From positions 62,001 to 126,000 of the forward strand of contig JBAKBP010001417.1 of assembly GCA_037953745.1 (NCBI GenBank): 64,000 nucleotides of DNA. Reading direction: 5' to 3'. This document shows, in pieces, positions 30,565 to 41,902 of the stretch. Origin of the DNA: Lithodes maja (lineage: Eukaryota > Arthropoda > Malacostraca > Decapoda > Lithodidae). The position numbers were made by a program, and so were the translations under genes. The notes below the pieces were generated by a model. It made no database searches and was not told where the DNA came from. It worked only from the letters and a program-made list of their open reading frames with translations. Each line of letters starts with the position of its first letter. The stretch's first letter is position 1.

Positions 30565-31491
30565 ATGGCAGGTATGGAGTGCGAGTCTCTAACTGATCTG
30601 CATCATCTTATTCTCCAGGTAAGAGAGGAGATGGTTGTGGTGAAGGAAGAGGTCTTGGCTCTAAGGGAGGTTAATGTTAAACTTCAGAGGGAAGTGGATT
30701 TGATTAAAGACGAAAATCTAGCTTTCAAGCTTAGCCAAGAGGAAATAAAGTCAAGTAAGGGGAAAAGGGAGGAAGTTGATGAAAAATAGTATTCATGGCA
30801 GGTTGTTAAAAATACGGGTGGGAAAGTCACACTCAAGAAGCAGGATAGTAGAATAGGTATGAGTGTGACAAATACATTCTCTCCTTTGCGAGACGAATGT
30901 GAGGGAAAAGATAGTCAGGATAAGGGAGGGATAACCGAAGTGCCTGCCGCCGACTCAGCTCCAACCTCTGACGCTGTGCTACCTACCACCACCACCACCA
31001 CCACCAAGGGAGCTTCTGCCACCACCGGGGGTTCTCCAACTGCAGCTGCTGGATCCTCCCGAGGGAAAGGTAAGTCTGTGTCCCGAGAAGGTAAGTCTGT
31101 GTCGATTGTGGGCGACTCCATGGTAAGACATTTAGTTAGGGCTACCCGCACTAAACTTAGGAAGGTTGTGTGTCTGCCTGGCCATGGAGTTGGGAGGGTT
31201 TTAGAGAAGATGGACCACATCTTGGAAGATAGTGGAGATAACCCCATTATCTGTCTCAGTGCCGGGAGTAACGATGTTGGTAAGGGTAGAAGTGAGGAAC
31301 TGCTGCAGCAGTATCGGGATGTGTTAGATAAAGTTAGGATGAAGGGAGGGATCCCTGTAGTACATTGTATCCTACCCAGAAGAGGAGTTCCCAAGGAATG
31401 GACATCCAGGGCGATTGGTGTCAATTGCCGTTTGGAGAAATATTGCAAAGAAAAAGCAATACCATTCATTGATAACTGGGATAGTTTCTAT
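30565..31491 (+). pseudogene. CR1 ORF1: coiled coil and SGNH esterase-like domain
   Basis: Starts MAGMECESL and forms a coiled coil (residues ~15-70), then a TAG at 30787, after which the same frame continues. Thr-rich linkers lead into KSVSIVGDSMVRHLV, the GDS block I of SGNH hydrolases, with LSAGSNDVGKG (block III-like) after it. The last block (DGVHLS, with Asp and His) lies beyond the insertion at 45295. Esterase-bearing ORF1 proteins are known in CR1 elements; the role in the cycle is unclear. The in-frame stop and the TIR insertion disable it. Confidence 0.8.
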
Positions 31492-31497
31492 TAGTCC

Positions 31498-32114
31498 ATG
31501 AGCCAGGCCAGATATCGGTACCACCTGGGGTGACTAAACACGAATGGTACTAAAATGTTTATAGAGTGACTGTAAGTACATTAAGATATGATAGCCTTCT
31601 CGCACTGGTAGCTTAGTCTAATTTTTTTGATGCAATAGGGGCGCTACCCAAAAATAAAGATTTTTAGCGTGACGCTCGGCGTTTTCCTCATTTTCTTTAA
31701 AATCCATCACACAATCATCGCGAAACTTTGAACACCTATGTAGAATTATATTCTCTACCAGAGTTGTTCCTAGGTATTTTTCAAATTTCCTCATATTTCG
31801 GAATATACTCTATATTTTGGGTATTTTCCTCTAAATCTAGAATAAATCCTTAAATATGGGGAACATTGAAAAATATATTCTAACAGCTCTTGTAGCTTAT
31901 TTGATTCTCTACAAGAATTATTCCGATGTGTATTTCAAGTTTCTCCATATTTAGGGGTTTATTTCATATTTGGGGATTTTTGGTTATATTTTGGGGATAA
32001 TTTATTATTGGAAGGAGCAAACATATGTAGAGTGGTTTCCATGTAATGTGTTTGTTTGTTCATGGTTTAATGGTGATATTTTTTGCAGGTGTGTGTCGAC
32101 TGTTTGACGGCAGG
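31498..32114 (+). other. TIR transposon 5' non-coding region
   Basis: Holds the TIR blocks, A/T-rich sequence with several diverged repeats of a TATATTTNGGGTATTTT-like phrase (about 31780-32000), and a likely 3' splice site (TTTTTTGCAG, ending 32089) just before the first coding exon. No other gene is seen. Confidence 0.6.
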
Positions 32115-32381
32115 ATGGAACCATCTGCGAGGAAGAGAGCACGGATCGACTGTATCATCCACTGCTCTGATGATGACAGCGATGCTCTGGTGTCACCACA
32201 GGATTTGGACTCCTGGAACACATTGCTCAGGGCTGCAGAAATCAGGCAGCATGATCCAGTCCTGGAAGCAGCCAAGGGCCTTGAAGAAGGAGGAATACCA
32301 CACATACATTATCACCGTAAATGTCGTAGTCTCTTTACAATGAAGAAGTCACTGGATTCTATCCTTGCCAAGGGTGTCAAG
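32115..32381 (+). pseudogene. TIR transposon protein, N-terminal part
   Basis: Starts MEPSARKRARIDC after a splice-acceptor-like TTTTGCAG. It contains CIIHC and YHRKCRSLF, a Cys/His pair suggesting a small zinc-binding module, and ends at Ala-Lys-Gly-Val-Lys where the LTR element entered. The frame continues directly at 40604. Role probably DNA binding, by position. Confidence 0.7.
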
Positions 32382-34222
32382 TGTTACGACCGGGCACTCG
32401 GGTACACTAGGGATCTTACACAGGACTCGAGTATGGCTCGCTGCCACAACGGAAACACACGATCCCAACCCCAGAGTACTGCCAGCCGAACAAAAAACGC
32501 CACTACCCTCCAGAGTTCTATCTGCTATAACGGGGTATACAAGAACTCGGTACTAGCGTTTCACACAACAGACTAATAACAAGACGGGAGTTATCTAGTC
32601 TGGTCAACAATCAAACAAAGAAGAAAGTACTACAACACTAAAGAATAGTGTTGGCCGAAGCCGAAGTAATCCACCCTTGAACTAAGAACTTAAGAAGTCC
32701 TCCACCCTCTACTTCGGATCGGCACTATTACGTTACGTTAAACAATAGTCCTCGAGCATCAAGCAAGGAATCTTCTGATAAGTTAGATGCTTCTCGAATA
32801 CTCATAAGAAGTAAGTATCGGATTTTGAACAGCAATTTAATGAATAACTCACTGGTAATTAAAGGCTTTAAATTGACATAAGAAGAATTATAAGAATAAG
32901 CAATAGGATATGGCAAACATTAAGAAGAAGTACTCCGACAATGCACTGGCAATAGCCTACTAAGATTGTGCTCGTGGGCCACTAATCTCTGAAGTAGCTA
33001 AGCGTGCCACACATGAAATCAATAGTGCTTAAACAATAATAAACATAAGGAGAAGCTTCAATACTATACTGTATCTGCTGGTCGAGCAAAGTCTAGCTGG
33101 GATATCTAAGGTTAAGAGACAATGGCTGAGCAAGCGGCTCGTAGCCTAGCGAGGTCCTTAAGACTGTGCGGCCAAATTACGGTAATTGACGGGATGCTCT
33201 CTTGAGAGATCCAGATCACTAGTATCTGGTTCTCTCCTGGCGATCCTCTCAAAGTCAAGCAAATGAGATAGCACAGTGTTGGGTGGCACAGGCAAAAGCC
33301 CTCACTCGCAACACAGTGCTAAACTCCCACGGTACACAATCAAAAAGACCCCCTAGGCTTCCCACGTCTCCGTTGCAATTGTGCTGGTTCAACCAACCTA
33401 GCACTCATAGGAAATCACAACTCGAGGAACCCTATCCCAGTCTAGCATTACCTAAACCAGCAGAAAACAGGAACATGAATAATAGTACACAGGGAAATAC
33501 ATATACGAGTGCAACAAACATCAATCAATCCTATTCTAGTTAACCCTTCCAAAAATAGGCTATCTAACAGGCACTTATCTCGTGAGAACTCAAGCGATAA
33601 TACTTTGGCTGACTAAATCTGCACCAAAGGGGTCATTGGTTAAAAAGGGACGAGAAGAGAAGAAAATAGGCTGTTCAGAGAGTAGAGAAAGTTCACATCA
33701 GTCGGAAGAATATCGATAGTTGCAAGGGATATGAGAGGTCGCTTTGCCTGATGAGTTCTGATCTAAAAATGGCGAGACCTCCCTTTTTATACTCGGCCCC
33801 GTAGCGAGCATAACGGCAATCATGACGTCACATTCTCTCTCTCAATCTGGGATCGACAAAGGATTCCCACGCTCTTGATGAGGGGGGAGGGAGGGGGGAA
33901 GGAGGGAGGAGGGAGTGAGGCCTACACACCTCGTGGCGCGCACACTGTCCTCCGTTACATAACTCGCTCTCTCTCATCACATCATTATATATATATAAAT
34001 CTCCCACACACAATACTTATATATAATGATTTAAAATAGAACTCGTTGACTTAAAAGAAAACAAAATACATAATTATAATACTTATAGTACAACGGTTCA
34101 CATAAACTGAGTTAGGAAACTCTACACAGACTACAGCCAAAGTTCCTGCCCTGACGATCCTAGCGAGAGTGGGGCCTGACTGGGCGTTCTGTACAGCATG
34201 CTCATACTCGACATGCGTCACA
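32382..34222 (-). repeat. LTR (3' LTR of the minus-strand element)
   Basis: 1841 bp, TG...CA. Contains an A/T-rich promoter-like stretch and a purine run of G/A (33880-33918). The small open frames inside it are identical in both LTRs and show no known domain, so I do not call them genes. Confidence 0.93.
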
Positions 34223-34235
34223 CCTCCCCCAAGAT
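34223..34235 (-). other. Polypurine tract candidate
   Basis: On the minus strand the sequence directly before the 3' LTR reads CTTGGGGGAGG, a purine tract of the kind that primes plus-strand synthesis in LTR retrotransposons. It supports the minus-strand orientation of the element. Confidence 0.65.
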
Positions 34236-34707
34236 TTTACTTGCTCAACCCTGAGCTAAAATCTGATATACAGAACCCCATCAAACCCCTCACACCCAGC
34301 GACCGCATGGCACTAAAACAACGCTGAGTTTATCACTAAAACACATCTTATAAAAAAAAAATTCACATTTCATAACTCCTCCCAACAATAGTAAAAGACA
34401 CAATATCATGCTCCCAGAGCGAGCTTACAGCAGCTCAGCCGTTTGATAGTTCGTGGACTACTCAAACCTTATAGGCTATGACAAACTTATACAATTATCT
34501 TCATCAAAAAGAAAGAGTTTTTATATGATTTTTATATTTTAATATGTTTTTTTCCCGGCTGCACTATAAGGGCAGCCTATTTTCTTCTATACCAAACGCT
34601 CAACTCCTGCTTTACGACCCAATACGCTTGGGCTACAACCGCGAGCCAACAAGCACCAAGCGCAAAATACTACTCAAACCAAAGCAGGAGGCTACCCGTG
34701 TGTCAAT
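34236..34707 (-). other. LTR element 3' non-coding interval
   Basis: A/T-rich sequence between the ORF stop and the purine tract; no gene seen. A canonical Gypsy element would often have more pol sequence here. Confidence 0.5.
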
Positions 34708-37700
34708 TTACCCAGGATCATATACCCCTGAACGACCACATGCAACCTCGTTGTCACAACCGGCAATATGGCTTATGTCCAGGTTATATACCAATAACCT
34801 TAGTGACCACCTGGTCAGCCTCATATTCCGATTGTGATACTGGTCCAAGATCTCGAGAGGGTAATGATCTGGGTAAACTACACCGACCGGACCATAGGCT
34901 GGAACATAGATCTCGAAATGCCCCAGCGCATCATTGTCCTTTTCACTTTCATTCATCAGGCTCTGACACGTTGCTGGTGCATTCTTAAGTCCGTCAGGCA
35001 CAACATTGCACTGGTAGGTACTCCCGTCCACAACAAAACCACATACCTCTTTAGCACGCTCGGACAAAGTTACAAGCAACGACCACTCACGACATTCCTT
35101 ATCCCTCAGATCCTTCGTCCACACGTAATCCAGCTCTGCTTGCACCATAGGCTGTCGAGCAGGATTTATACGGTAGGGAATTAAACTGAGCCTTGCACTA
35201 TCTCCAGCCTGCATGTCGGATTCTACCCCGTACATCAGGCCTGGAGAAGCAACAAACATGCGAAAGTACTGCCATAGCCTAGTAAACAACTGCCTTGCAC
35301 TGTCTCCACAAACAACATGCCTAGTGCCCTCCCACAACCCAGCCGAGACCGCAGCTTCTAACCTGTAGTCTCCCTCCTTCTCCACCTTCGTCCCTAGAAC
35401 AGCCAGGTCATGAGAGGGACAATCAGTACCACCCGTGCAGTCACTCCCACAGTTCATTATTGCTAAGGCTTCCCCGCCGATACCGTACATGCGCACCCCC
35501 GCATTCCTTGTGACGACATCTGCCTGCGCAGCATCACCGCTTTCAGCGACATGGCCAGATACAGTCGGTCTATGGTAGGGCTGTTGCATTAGACTAGAGC
35601 AGCATTGGGAGGCTATGCGACGACCGGGCACTGCGATACCACAGCCGACCTTACCAATCTGCTCAATGTCCTCCTTTTGACCACCACCCTTGGCAGCCAT
35701 GGGTCGACCCTGACCTGGCAACCATGCCAAAGCCTCGTCGCCCACCTTAAACCACCGAAACAACGAGGCTAACGGTCTTTTAACATTCACGCGACCTGCC
35801 CGCGGAACATCTCGCACCGTCCGAGTTGTGAGACTCAGGGGCTCGGCACGACCAGTGGGGTATGAACCGAGCTGGTGCTGGAGTGCTGCACACTGCTGCT
35901 CAGGCAGGTGCTCTAGCGCTTCCACAGCCACCAGACTCGTGTCCCCCGCCCACTGCTTCGCCGAGACATGACAATCCCTACTCTCCTCCACCTGTGCCCT
36001 ACTGCCCCCCTCTCCTTCTCCACCTTGGCCGCGGCAGACCAACGCAGGGACAGTAGGCTGCTCAGGTGGTTGCCTCACAAACTCCTCCAACAGGTTCACA
36101 TGACATGCTTCCCCGTCCTCGTGTTTAATCTCGACAGCACCATTACCACACTTCTGAACTTCCGGATCCTCCAACTGCAGTTTACAAATATCTGAGGGAA
36201 CCAACCTGTCTAGATGCTTCCGAAGCAACCCAAGTCCTTCCCCAATATCAAACTGAGCAACCCTTTTTTCTCTCCGTGTGCAACGTTGCTGCCCCGGAGT
36301 CTCTTCCGGCCCTACCTCCTCACTAGCTGTGACAGGTCCTGGGGCCTCTCCAGACTCTAACATAGGTGCCAATACTGCCAATACTGAATCACCCAGGAGA
36401 GCCGCCGAGTCAAAACTCTTAAAACCAACTCCAGCTTTAGCCTCCTCCTGTTGATCGTTCCTCTGCTGGTCTGAAGACGGAGGACTAGGCTGTGACACTG
36501 TAGCTGCTCGAGCTCGGGTGACAGCACACGCCATGGGTTGTGCCTGGCACCGCTCGACACACACTCGCTCTTCCCTACTCACGTCGGCCGGCCTCTCGGC
36601 AACGACTAAGGGTAGAACCTCAGAAGCGGGCATTGCAAAGTCGTTGCCGAGAAGAAGGTCGACGCCCTCCACTGGCAGTTTCTCCACAATCCCGACATCC
36701 AATTCACGTGTCACACCATCCACCTCCAACTCCAACCGCACCAGCGGGTATGACCGAGTTGCATTAATACCCTGCACCACTACCACCCGAGCCGCATTTA
36801 TAGGGTAGCCAGTCAAGTTATTCATCAGAGTCTGGGAAGCACCCGTATCACGCAAGACCTCTACTCCATGCTTGCGCCCCGCCCACATCACGCAACCCCG
36901 TCCTCTATGGTCGCAAAAAACATCCTGAGCAGGGTTCGAGCCTCCCAGGTGCTTCTGCATTGGCTGTGCCTCAGCCTCTGACGAACTGCCCCGGGCAAAC
37001 TCAGAAAACTTCGGAGACACACCAATGTTGCAGGCCAAAGACACAGCTGCTGTAGGTGGTTTGCTAGGACAGACTCTTGCAAAGTGCCCCTTTTCATGAC
37101 AATGATAACACTCCAACTCCCCTCTGGGCTTCCCTTGGTACTGGGAAGGGCCCGGCCCCTTCTTAAATGGGACGGTGCTAGTCTTGTGGTCAGTCTTGGT
37201 ATCATAGCTCTTGTACTTGTTTGCATAATGTATATCACTAACTCGGGGGGGTGGGGCGTCACGCCCCTTGTTACCTGCCTCACTACGCTGGGCAGACCCG
37301 CACCCACGAATTAGTGATAGCCGGAGGTCAGCCATCTCAGCTGCCTCCTGTAGAGTTTTAGGGTTCTTTTCTTTAATAGTTAAAGTCATATCTGCACCAG
37401 TACACTTATAAAACTGCTCGAGCAGAAACAGCTCAGTCAACTGTTCGGCCGTCTCAGCTTTCTCAGAACGTGTCCAGTTAGCAAGTGCATCTTTTAAGTC
37501 CCGGGCATGTTCAAGAAAGGTCGCCTCCCTAGTCTTCGTAACACCCCGAAACTTCAATCGATATGTTTCTGGTTGCAACTCGTATGCCCGTAGGACAGCT
37601 CTCTTCAATTCTGGGTAGTCAATGCAAGACTCTAAAGGCAGTGCATCATAAGCCTTCAGACCCTTACCCGTAAGTCTTGAGGAGACCAGAGCTGCCCACT

Positions 37701-38559
37701 TCTCTTCAGGCCAATTATGCTCCCTACACTTCTTCTCAAAACGATTAAAAAATTCTGTGACTTCAGTTTCACTAAATGCCGGCACCAATTTGATTAAGTG
37801 GGACAAGGACTGTTCTCTTACTTGGCCCTCACGGCCCATCCGAATCCCTGTCGACTCTGCACGAGTCTTATCTAAATCTATTTGAGCACAATATTTCTCT
37901 GAGTCGTATCTAAGCTCAGCCTCGTGCCTCCTAATCTCAGCCTCAATCTCCTTCTCCTGCTTCCTAGTCTCATTCTCCTGCTTCCTAGACTCAGCCTCGA
38001 TTGCATACCTCCTAGACTCAGCCTCCATCTCCTTCTCATGCCTCCTAGACTCATTCTCCATTTTAGCAAGCTCGAGTTTAAATATCATCTCAGGAGACAG
38101 GCCGGAAGAGGGAGCTGCCACTACTGAAGGAGGGGGGCCAAGAACTGGGGAACCACCATACGCACCGCCCGAGGGCACTCCAATCTTCCAATTCTCATCC
38201 CTCTGTGGGAGAGTGCTAACCTCCGGCAACTGAGTGGACGGCACTGTGGGAGTCGAGTGAGAGGGGATCTGGGGAGGAACCCCCCCAAACGCCCTCTCCT
38301 CCGAAACCCCATGTCGCCCACGCAACACCCAGGAAATCAGCTCCCCCTTGGACATCCCTCCTACATTGGATAGACCCAAAACCTTGGCTATCAGGTGCAA
38401 GCCATAAACATTCACCCCAGTCAGCCTCTCCTTCGTCACGTGGTACTGCTTACTCACAAAAAGTCTAGCATCCTCCTCACTAGTTACTAACGGCACCTCC
38501 TCAAATAGCATCTCTCGCTCCTCGTCAGTACTAGGGCACGACATACTGAAGTTCACCAA
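34708..38559 (-). CDS. Gag-protease with fragmented pol, 1283 aa
   Basis: Domains in order: a SAP-like N-terminal segment (about 40-80); Glu/Arg coiled coil with RRHE/KQE repeats (165-230); a capsid-like region with a SCAN-like helical part (about 250-400); a CCHC knuckle CYHCHEKGHFARVC (about 483); a retropepsin with DTGAS (about 570) and VDLLLGNDFAMP. Then come short pieces: ACHVNLLEEF (about 818) and KVGDEALAWLPGQ (about 938), which resemble integrase C-terminal sequences; VPDGLKNAPATCQSLMNE (about 1190), an RT piece; and HIAGCDNEVA (about 1262), the end of RNase H. No YxDD and no integrase core. The frame stays open throughout. Confidence 0.85.
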   Translation of the reverse strand: MVNFSMSCPSTDEEREMLFEEVPLVTSEEDARLFVSKQYHVTKERLTGVNVYGLHLIAKVLGLSNVGGMSKGELISWVLRGRHGVSEERAFGGVPPQIPSHSTPTVPSTQLPEVSTLPQRDENWKIGVPSGGAYGGSPVLGPPPSVVAAPSSGLSPEMIFKLELAKMENESRRHEKEMEAESRRYAIEAESRKQENETRKQEKEIEAEIRRHEAELRYDSEKYCAQIDLDKTRAESTGIRMGREGQVREQSLSHLIKLVPAFSETEVTEFFNRFEKKCREHNWPEEKWAALVSSRLTGKGLKAYDALPLESCIDYPELKRAVLRAYELQPETYRLKFRGVTKTREATFLEHARDLKDALANWTRSEKAETAEQLTELFLLEQFYKCTGADMTLTIKEKNPKTLQEAAEMADLRLSLIRGCGSAQRSEAGNKGRDAPPPRVSDIHYANKYKSYDTKTDHKTSTVPFKKGPGPSQYQGKPRGELECYHCHEKGHFARVCPSKPPTAAVSLACNIGVSPKFSEFARGSSSEAEAQPMQKHLGGSNPAQDVFCDHRGRGCVMWAGRKHGVEVLRDTGASQTLMNNLTGYPINAARVVVVQGINATRSYPLVRLELEVDGVTRELDVGIVEKLPVEGVDLLLGNDFAMPASEVLPLVVAERPADVSREERVCVERCQAQPMACAVTRARAATVSQPSPPSSDQQRNDQQEEAKAGVGFKSFDSAALLGDSVLAVLAPMLESGEAPGPVTASEEVGPEETPGQQRCTRREKRVAQFDIGEGLGLLRKHLDRLVPSDICKLQLEDPEVQKCGNGAVEIKHEDGEACHVNLLEEFVRQPPEQPTVPALVCRGQGGEGEGGSRAQVEESRDCHVSAKQWAGDTSLVAVEALEHLPEQQCAALQHQLGSYPTGRAEPLSLTTRTVRDVPRAGRVNVKRPLASLFRWFKVGDEALAWLPGQGRPMAAKGGGQKEDIEQIGKVGCGIAVPGRRIASQCCSSLMQQPYHRPTVSGHVAESGDAAQADVVTRNAGVRMYGIGGEALAIMNCGSDCTGGTDCPSHDLAVLGTKVEKEGDYRLEAAVSAGLWEGTRHVVCGDSARQLFTRLWQYFRMFVASPGLMYGVESDMQAGDSARLSLIPYRINPARQPMVQAELDYVWTKDLRDKECREWSLLVTLSERAKEVCGFVVDGSTYQCNVVPDGLKNAPATCQSLMNESEKDNDALGHFEIYVPAYGPVGVVYPDHYPLEILDQYHNRNMRLTRWSLRLLVYNLDISHIAGCDNEVACGRSGVYDPG

Positions 38560-38739
38560 AAAATTCTCGAGACAAAAGTGTTAAACTCCCTTATGCAAGC
38601 ACTAATTACTAAATTAACTGGAGTCTCTTAAATGCTCTCCTAATTGCCTTACAAAAAAAAATATTCTTCAATATGTACGCTAAAGTACCAACAAACAAAT
38701 GTTGTACAACTCTGCAAAAAATTATACTGTTCACAAAAT

Positions 38740-38756
38740 CCTAAGCAAGGTCGCCA
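38740..38756 (-). other. Primer binding site candidate
   Basis: On the minus strand TGGCGACCTTGCTTAGG starts 2 nt after the 5' LTR. TGG matches the CCA end of a tRNA, as usual for LTR elements. The tRNA species cannot be named from this alone. Confidence 0.6.
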
Positions 38757-38758
38757 TT

Positions 38759-40599
38759 TGTTACGACCGGGCACTCGGGTACACTAGGGCTCTTACACAG
38801 GACTCGAGTATGGCTCGCTGCCACAACGGAAACACACGATCCCAACCCCAGAGTACTGCCAGCCGAACAAAAAACGCCACTACCCTCCAGAGTTCTATCT
38901 GCTATAACGGGGTATACAAGAACTCGGTACTAGCGTTTCACACAACAGACTAATAACAAGACGGGAGTTATCTAGTCTGGTCAACAATCAAACAAAGAAG
39001 AAAGTACTACAACACTAAAGAATAGTGTTGGCCGAAGCCGAAGTAATCCACCCTTGAACTAAGAACTTAAGAAGTCCTCCACCCTCTACTTCGGATCGGC
39101 ACTATTACGTTACGTTAAACAATAGTCCTCGAGCATCAAGCAAGGAATCTTCTGATAAGTTAGATGCTTCTCGAATACTCATAAGAAGTAAGTATCGGAT
39201 TTTGAACAGCAATTTAATGAATAACTCACTGGTAATTAAAGGCTTTAAATTGACATAAGAAGAATTATAAGAATAAGCAATAGGATATGGCAAACATTAA
39301 GAAGAAGTACTCCGACAATGCACTGGCAATAGCCTACTAAGATTGTGCTCGTGGGCCACTAATCTCTGAAGTAGCTAAGCGTGCCACACATGAAATCAAT
39401 AGTGCTTAAACAATAATAAACATAAGGAGAAGCTTCAATACTATACTGTATCTGCTGGTCGAGCAAAGTCTAGCTGGGATATCTAAGGTTAAGAGACAAT
39501 GGCTGAGCAAGCGGCTCGTAGCCTAGCGAGGTCCTTAAGACTGTGCGGCCAAATTACGGTAATTGACGGGATGCTCTCTTGAGAGATCCAGATCACTAGT
39601 ATCTGGTTCTCTCCTGGCGATCCTCTCAAAGTCAAGCAAATGAGATAGCACAGTGTTGGGTGGCACAGGCAAAAGCCCTCACTCGCAACACAGTGCTAAA
39701 CTCCCACGGTACACAATCAAAAAGACCCCCTAGGCTTCCCACGTCTCCGTTGCAATTGTGCTGGTTCAACCAACCTAGCACTCATAGGAAATCACAACTC
39801 GAGGAACCCTATCCCAGTCTAGCATTACCTAAACCAGCAGAAAACAGGAACATGAATAATAGTACACAGGGAAATACATATACGAGTGCAACAAACATCA
39901 ATCAATCCTATTCTAGTTAACCCTTCCAAAAATAGGCTATCTAACAGGCACTTATCTCGTGAGAACTCAAGCGATAATACTTTGGCTGACTAAATCTGCA
40001 CCAAAGGGGTCATTGGTTAAAAAGGGACGAGAAGAGAAGAAAATAGGCTGTTCAGAGAGTAGAGAAAGTTCACATCAGTCGGAAGAATATCGATAGTTGC
40101 AAGGGATATGAGAGGTCGCTTTGCCTGATGAGTTCTGATCTAAAAATGGCGAGACCTCCCTTTTTATACTCGGCCCCGTAGCGAGCATAACGGCAATCAT
40201 GACGTCACATTCTCTCTCTCAATCTGGGATCGACAAAGGATTCCCACGCTCTTGATGAGGGGGGAGGGAGGGGGGAAGGAGGGAGGAGGGAGTGAGGCCT
40301 ACACACCTCGTGGCGCGCACACTGTCCTCCGTTACATAACTCGCTCTCTCTCATCACATCATTATATATATATAAATCTCCCACACACAATACTTATATA
40401 TAATGATTTAAAATAGAACTCGTTGACTTAAAAGAAAACAAAATACATAATTATAATACTTATAGTACAACGGTTCACATAAACTGAGTTAGGAAACTCT
40501 ACACAGACTACAGCCAAAGTTCCTGCCCTGACGATCCTAGCGAGAGTGGGGCCTGACTGGGCGTTCTGTACAGCATGCTCATACTCGACATGCGTCACA
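38759..40599 (-). repeat. LTR (5' LTR of the minus-strand element)
   Basis: Partner of 32382-34222, same length (1841 bp) and almost no differences, so the insertion is recent relative to the surrounding elements. Confidence 0.93.
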
Positions 40600-40603
40600 C
40601 AAG

Positions 40604-41902
40604 ATAGAATCAGCAAGCGTCGACCCCAGGAGGAGGGCATCAAGGGATGCCCCTAGTACTAGCAGGGTGTATGCCAAAGGATGTATCTTCTGCGAGAAGT
40701 CAAGCAAGTACATAAAAACAACAAAGACAAGGGAGCCACTCATACAGTGTGTTGAGCTACGAGCAGATGAGAAGATTCGCAGAGCAGCAATAAGGAAACT
40801 CAACCAGAGAATCCTTGGTTTAGTTAGCAGAGACCTTGTTGCTGCAGAGGGTCACTACCACAAGTCGTGCTACAAACTCTTCACAAAAGATGATTTCCCA
40901 GCGGCCGCCAGGTCGGGTGCAGGTGAAAATCAGGAAGAAAGCGAGGAAGCACGCTACGAAGAGGTTGAGACAGAAGCCCTCGAGGAACTCTGCTTGTATA
41001 TAAGGACCAAATTATTCCCCAACCCAGAGGTACTGCCTATGACAAACCTCACATCTAGGCTTGAGAGATCCATGATGTCCCGTGGTATTATCCAACTGAA
41101 ACCAGCGACAAAAAAACATGTTCGCCGAAAGATTGAAACCGAGTTTGGAGAATCACTACGCTTTGTCCCAGATGAGAAAGGAAAGCTTCTAATCTATCCA
41201 CGCAGCCTCTCAATGGACGACCTTGCCCGGCAAGCACACAAAATGGCAAAAGACCTGCAAGAAGCAAGAGCAGCTAACTCTGAAGATGTCTTAACCAAAG
41301 CAGGAATGCAGCTGAGGAATGAGATCAATAAACAAGATGTGAGTCAGCCATGGCCTCCCGATACAGATCAGAATGTCATTCCTGCAGCAGTCACTCAATT
41401 CCTGCACACCCTGCTGACAGGAGAGTGTGAGTGTGAAACTCCCTCTGAAAGAGCTCAACGTCTTGCCACTTCCTTTGGCAGTGACTTGGTCTTTGCTGTT
41501 ACCAGTGGCAAGACAAAACCACCCAAGCACGTACTGCTGACCAATGCTGTAAAGTCTTTGACAGGAAACACAGAACTGATCCGAACTCTGAATCGTCTTG
41601 GTCACTGTGTGTCTTACTCAATGTTTGAGGAGATCGATACAGCCCTTTGAATCCAGAAGCTGGAATGCTCAAAGGATGACATTCCACTGCCAGCAAACAT
41701 CTACCCTGGTGTGTTCACAACCCTGGCCTGGGATAACATTGACCGACTTGAAGAGACCCTAAGTGGAGCAGGTACTTCTCATAGAGTCAATGGCATTGCT
41801 GTCCAGTCCAAGGTTGCAGGCTCTGTGCCAGAGAAAGTCCTGCCAGAGATTACCAAGTCCAAGATAAGAAACATCATCAATGCTGCCAATATACAATGTT
41901 GG
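40604..41902 (+). pseudogene. TIR transposon protein, middle part
   Basis: Continues the frame left at 32381. It has a second Cys/His module, GCIFCEKSSKY ... HYHKSCYKLF, and helical regions. One in-frame TGA lies at 41648-41650, after which the same frame runs on (LPANIYPGVFTTLAWDNIDR) to about 41902. There the meaning passes to another frame (GPPRIETAYVDTT), so a frameshift lies near 41890-41905. Both breaks indicate an inactive copy, unless the TGA region were removed by splicing, for which I see no good signals. Confidence 0.75.

Larger units (their letters stand above)
32382..40599 (-). mobile_element. Gypsy-type gag-pro LTR retrotransposon, minus strand
   Basis: Two 1841-bp LTRs (32382-34222 and 38759-40599) begin TG and end CA. 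They are nearly identical; one difference noted is A/C near 32412 versus 38789. The target duplication is CAAG (32378-32381, 40600-40603). On the minus strand a primer-site candidate (TGGCGACCTTGC) lies 2 nt inside the 5' LTR and a purine tract (GGGGGAGG) abuts the 3' LTR. The internal part is only 4536 bp, with one ORF of 1283 codons. An RT with its catalytic motif and a whole integrase are missing, so this copy depends on enzymes from elsewhere. Confidence 0.92.

Noticed and set aside
32728..33543. Small ORFs repeated at 32728/39105, 33283/39660 and 33828/40205
   Set aside because: They lie in the LTRs and are duplicated with them; no domain and no sign of coding.
36824..36870. Reading the LTR element as a complete, autonomous retrotransposon
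   Set aside because: The protease is present but the RT lacks its YxDD block and no integrase core is seen.
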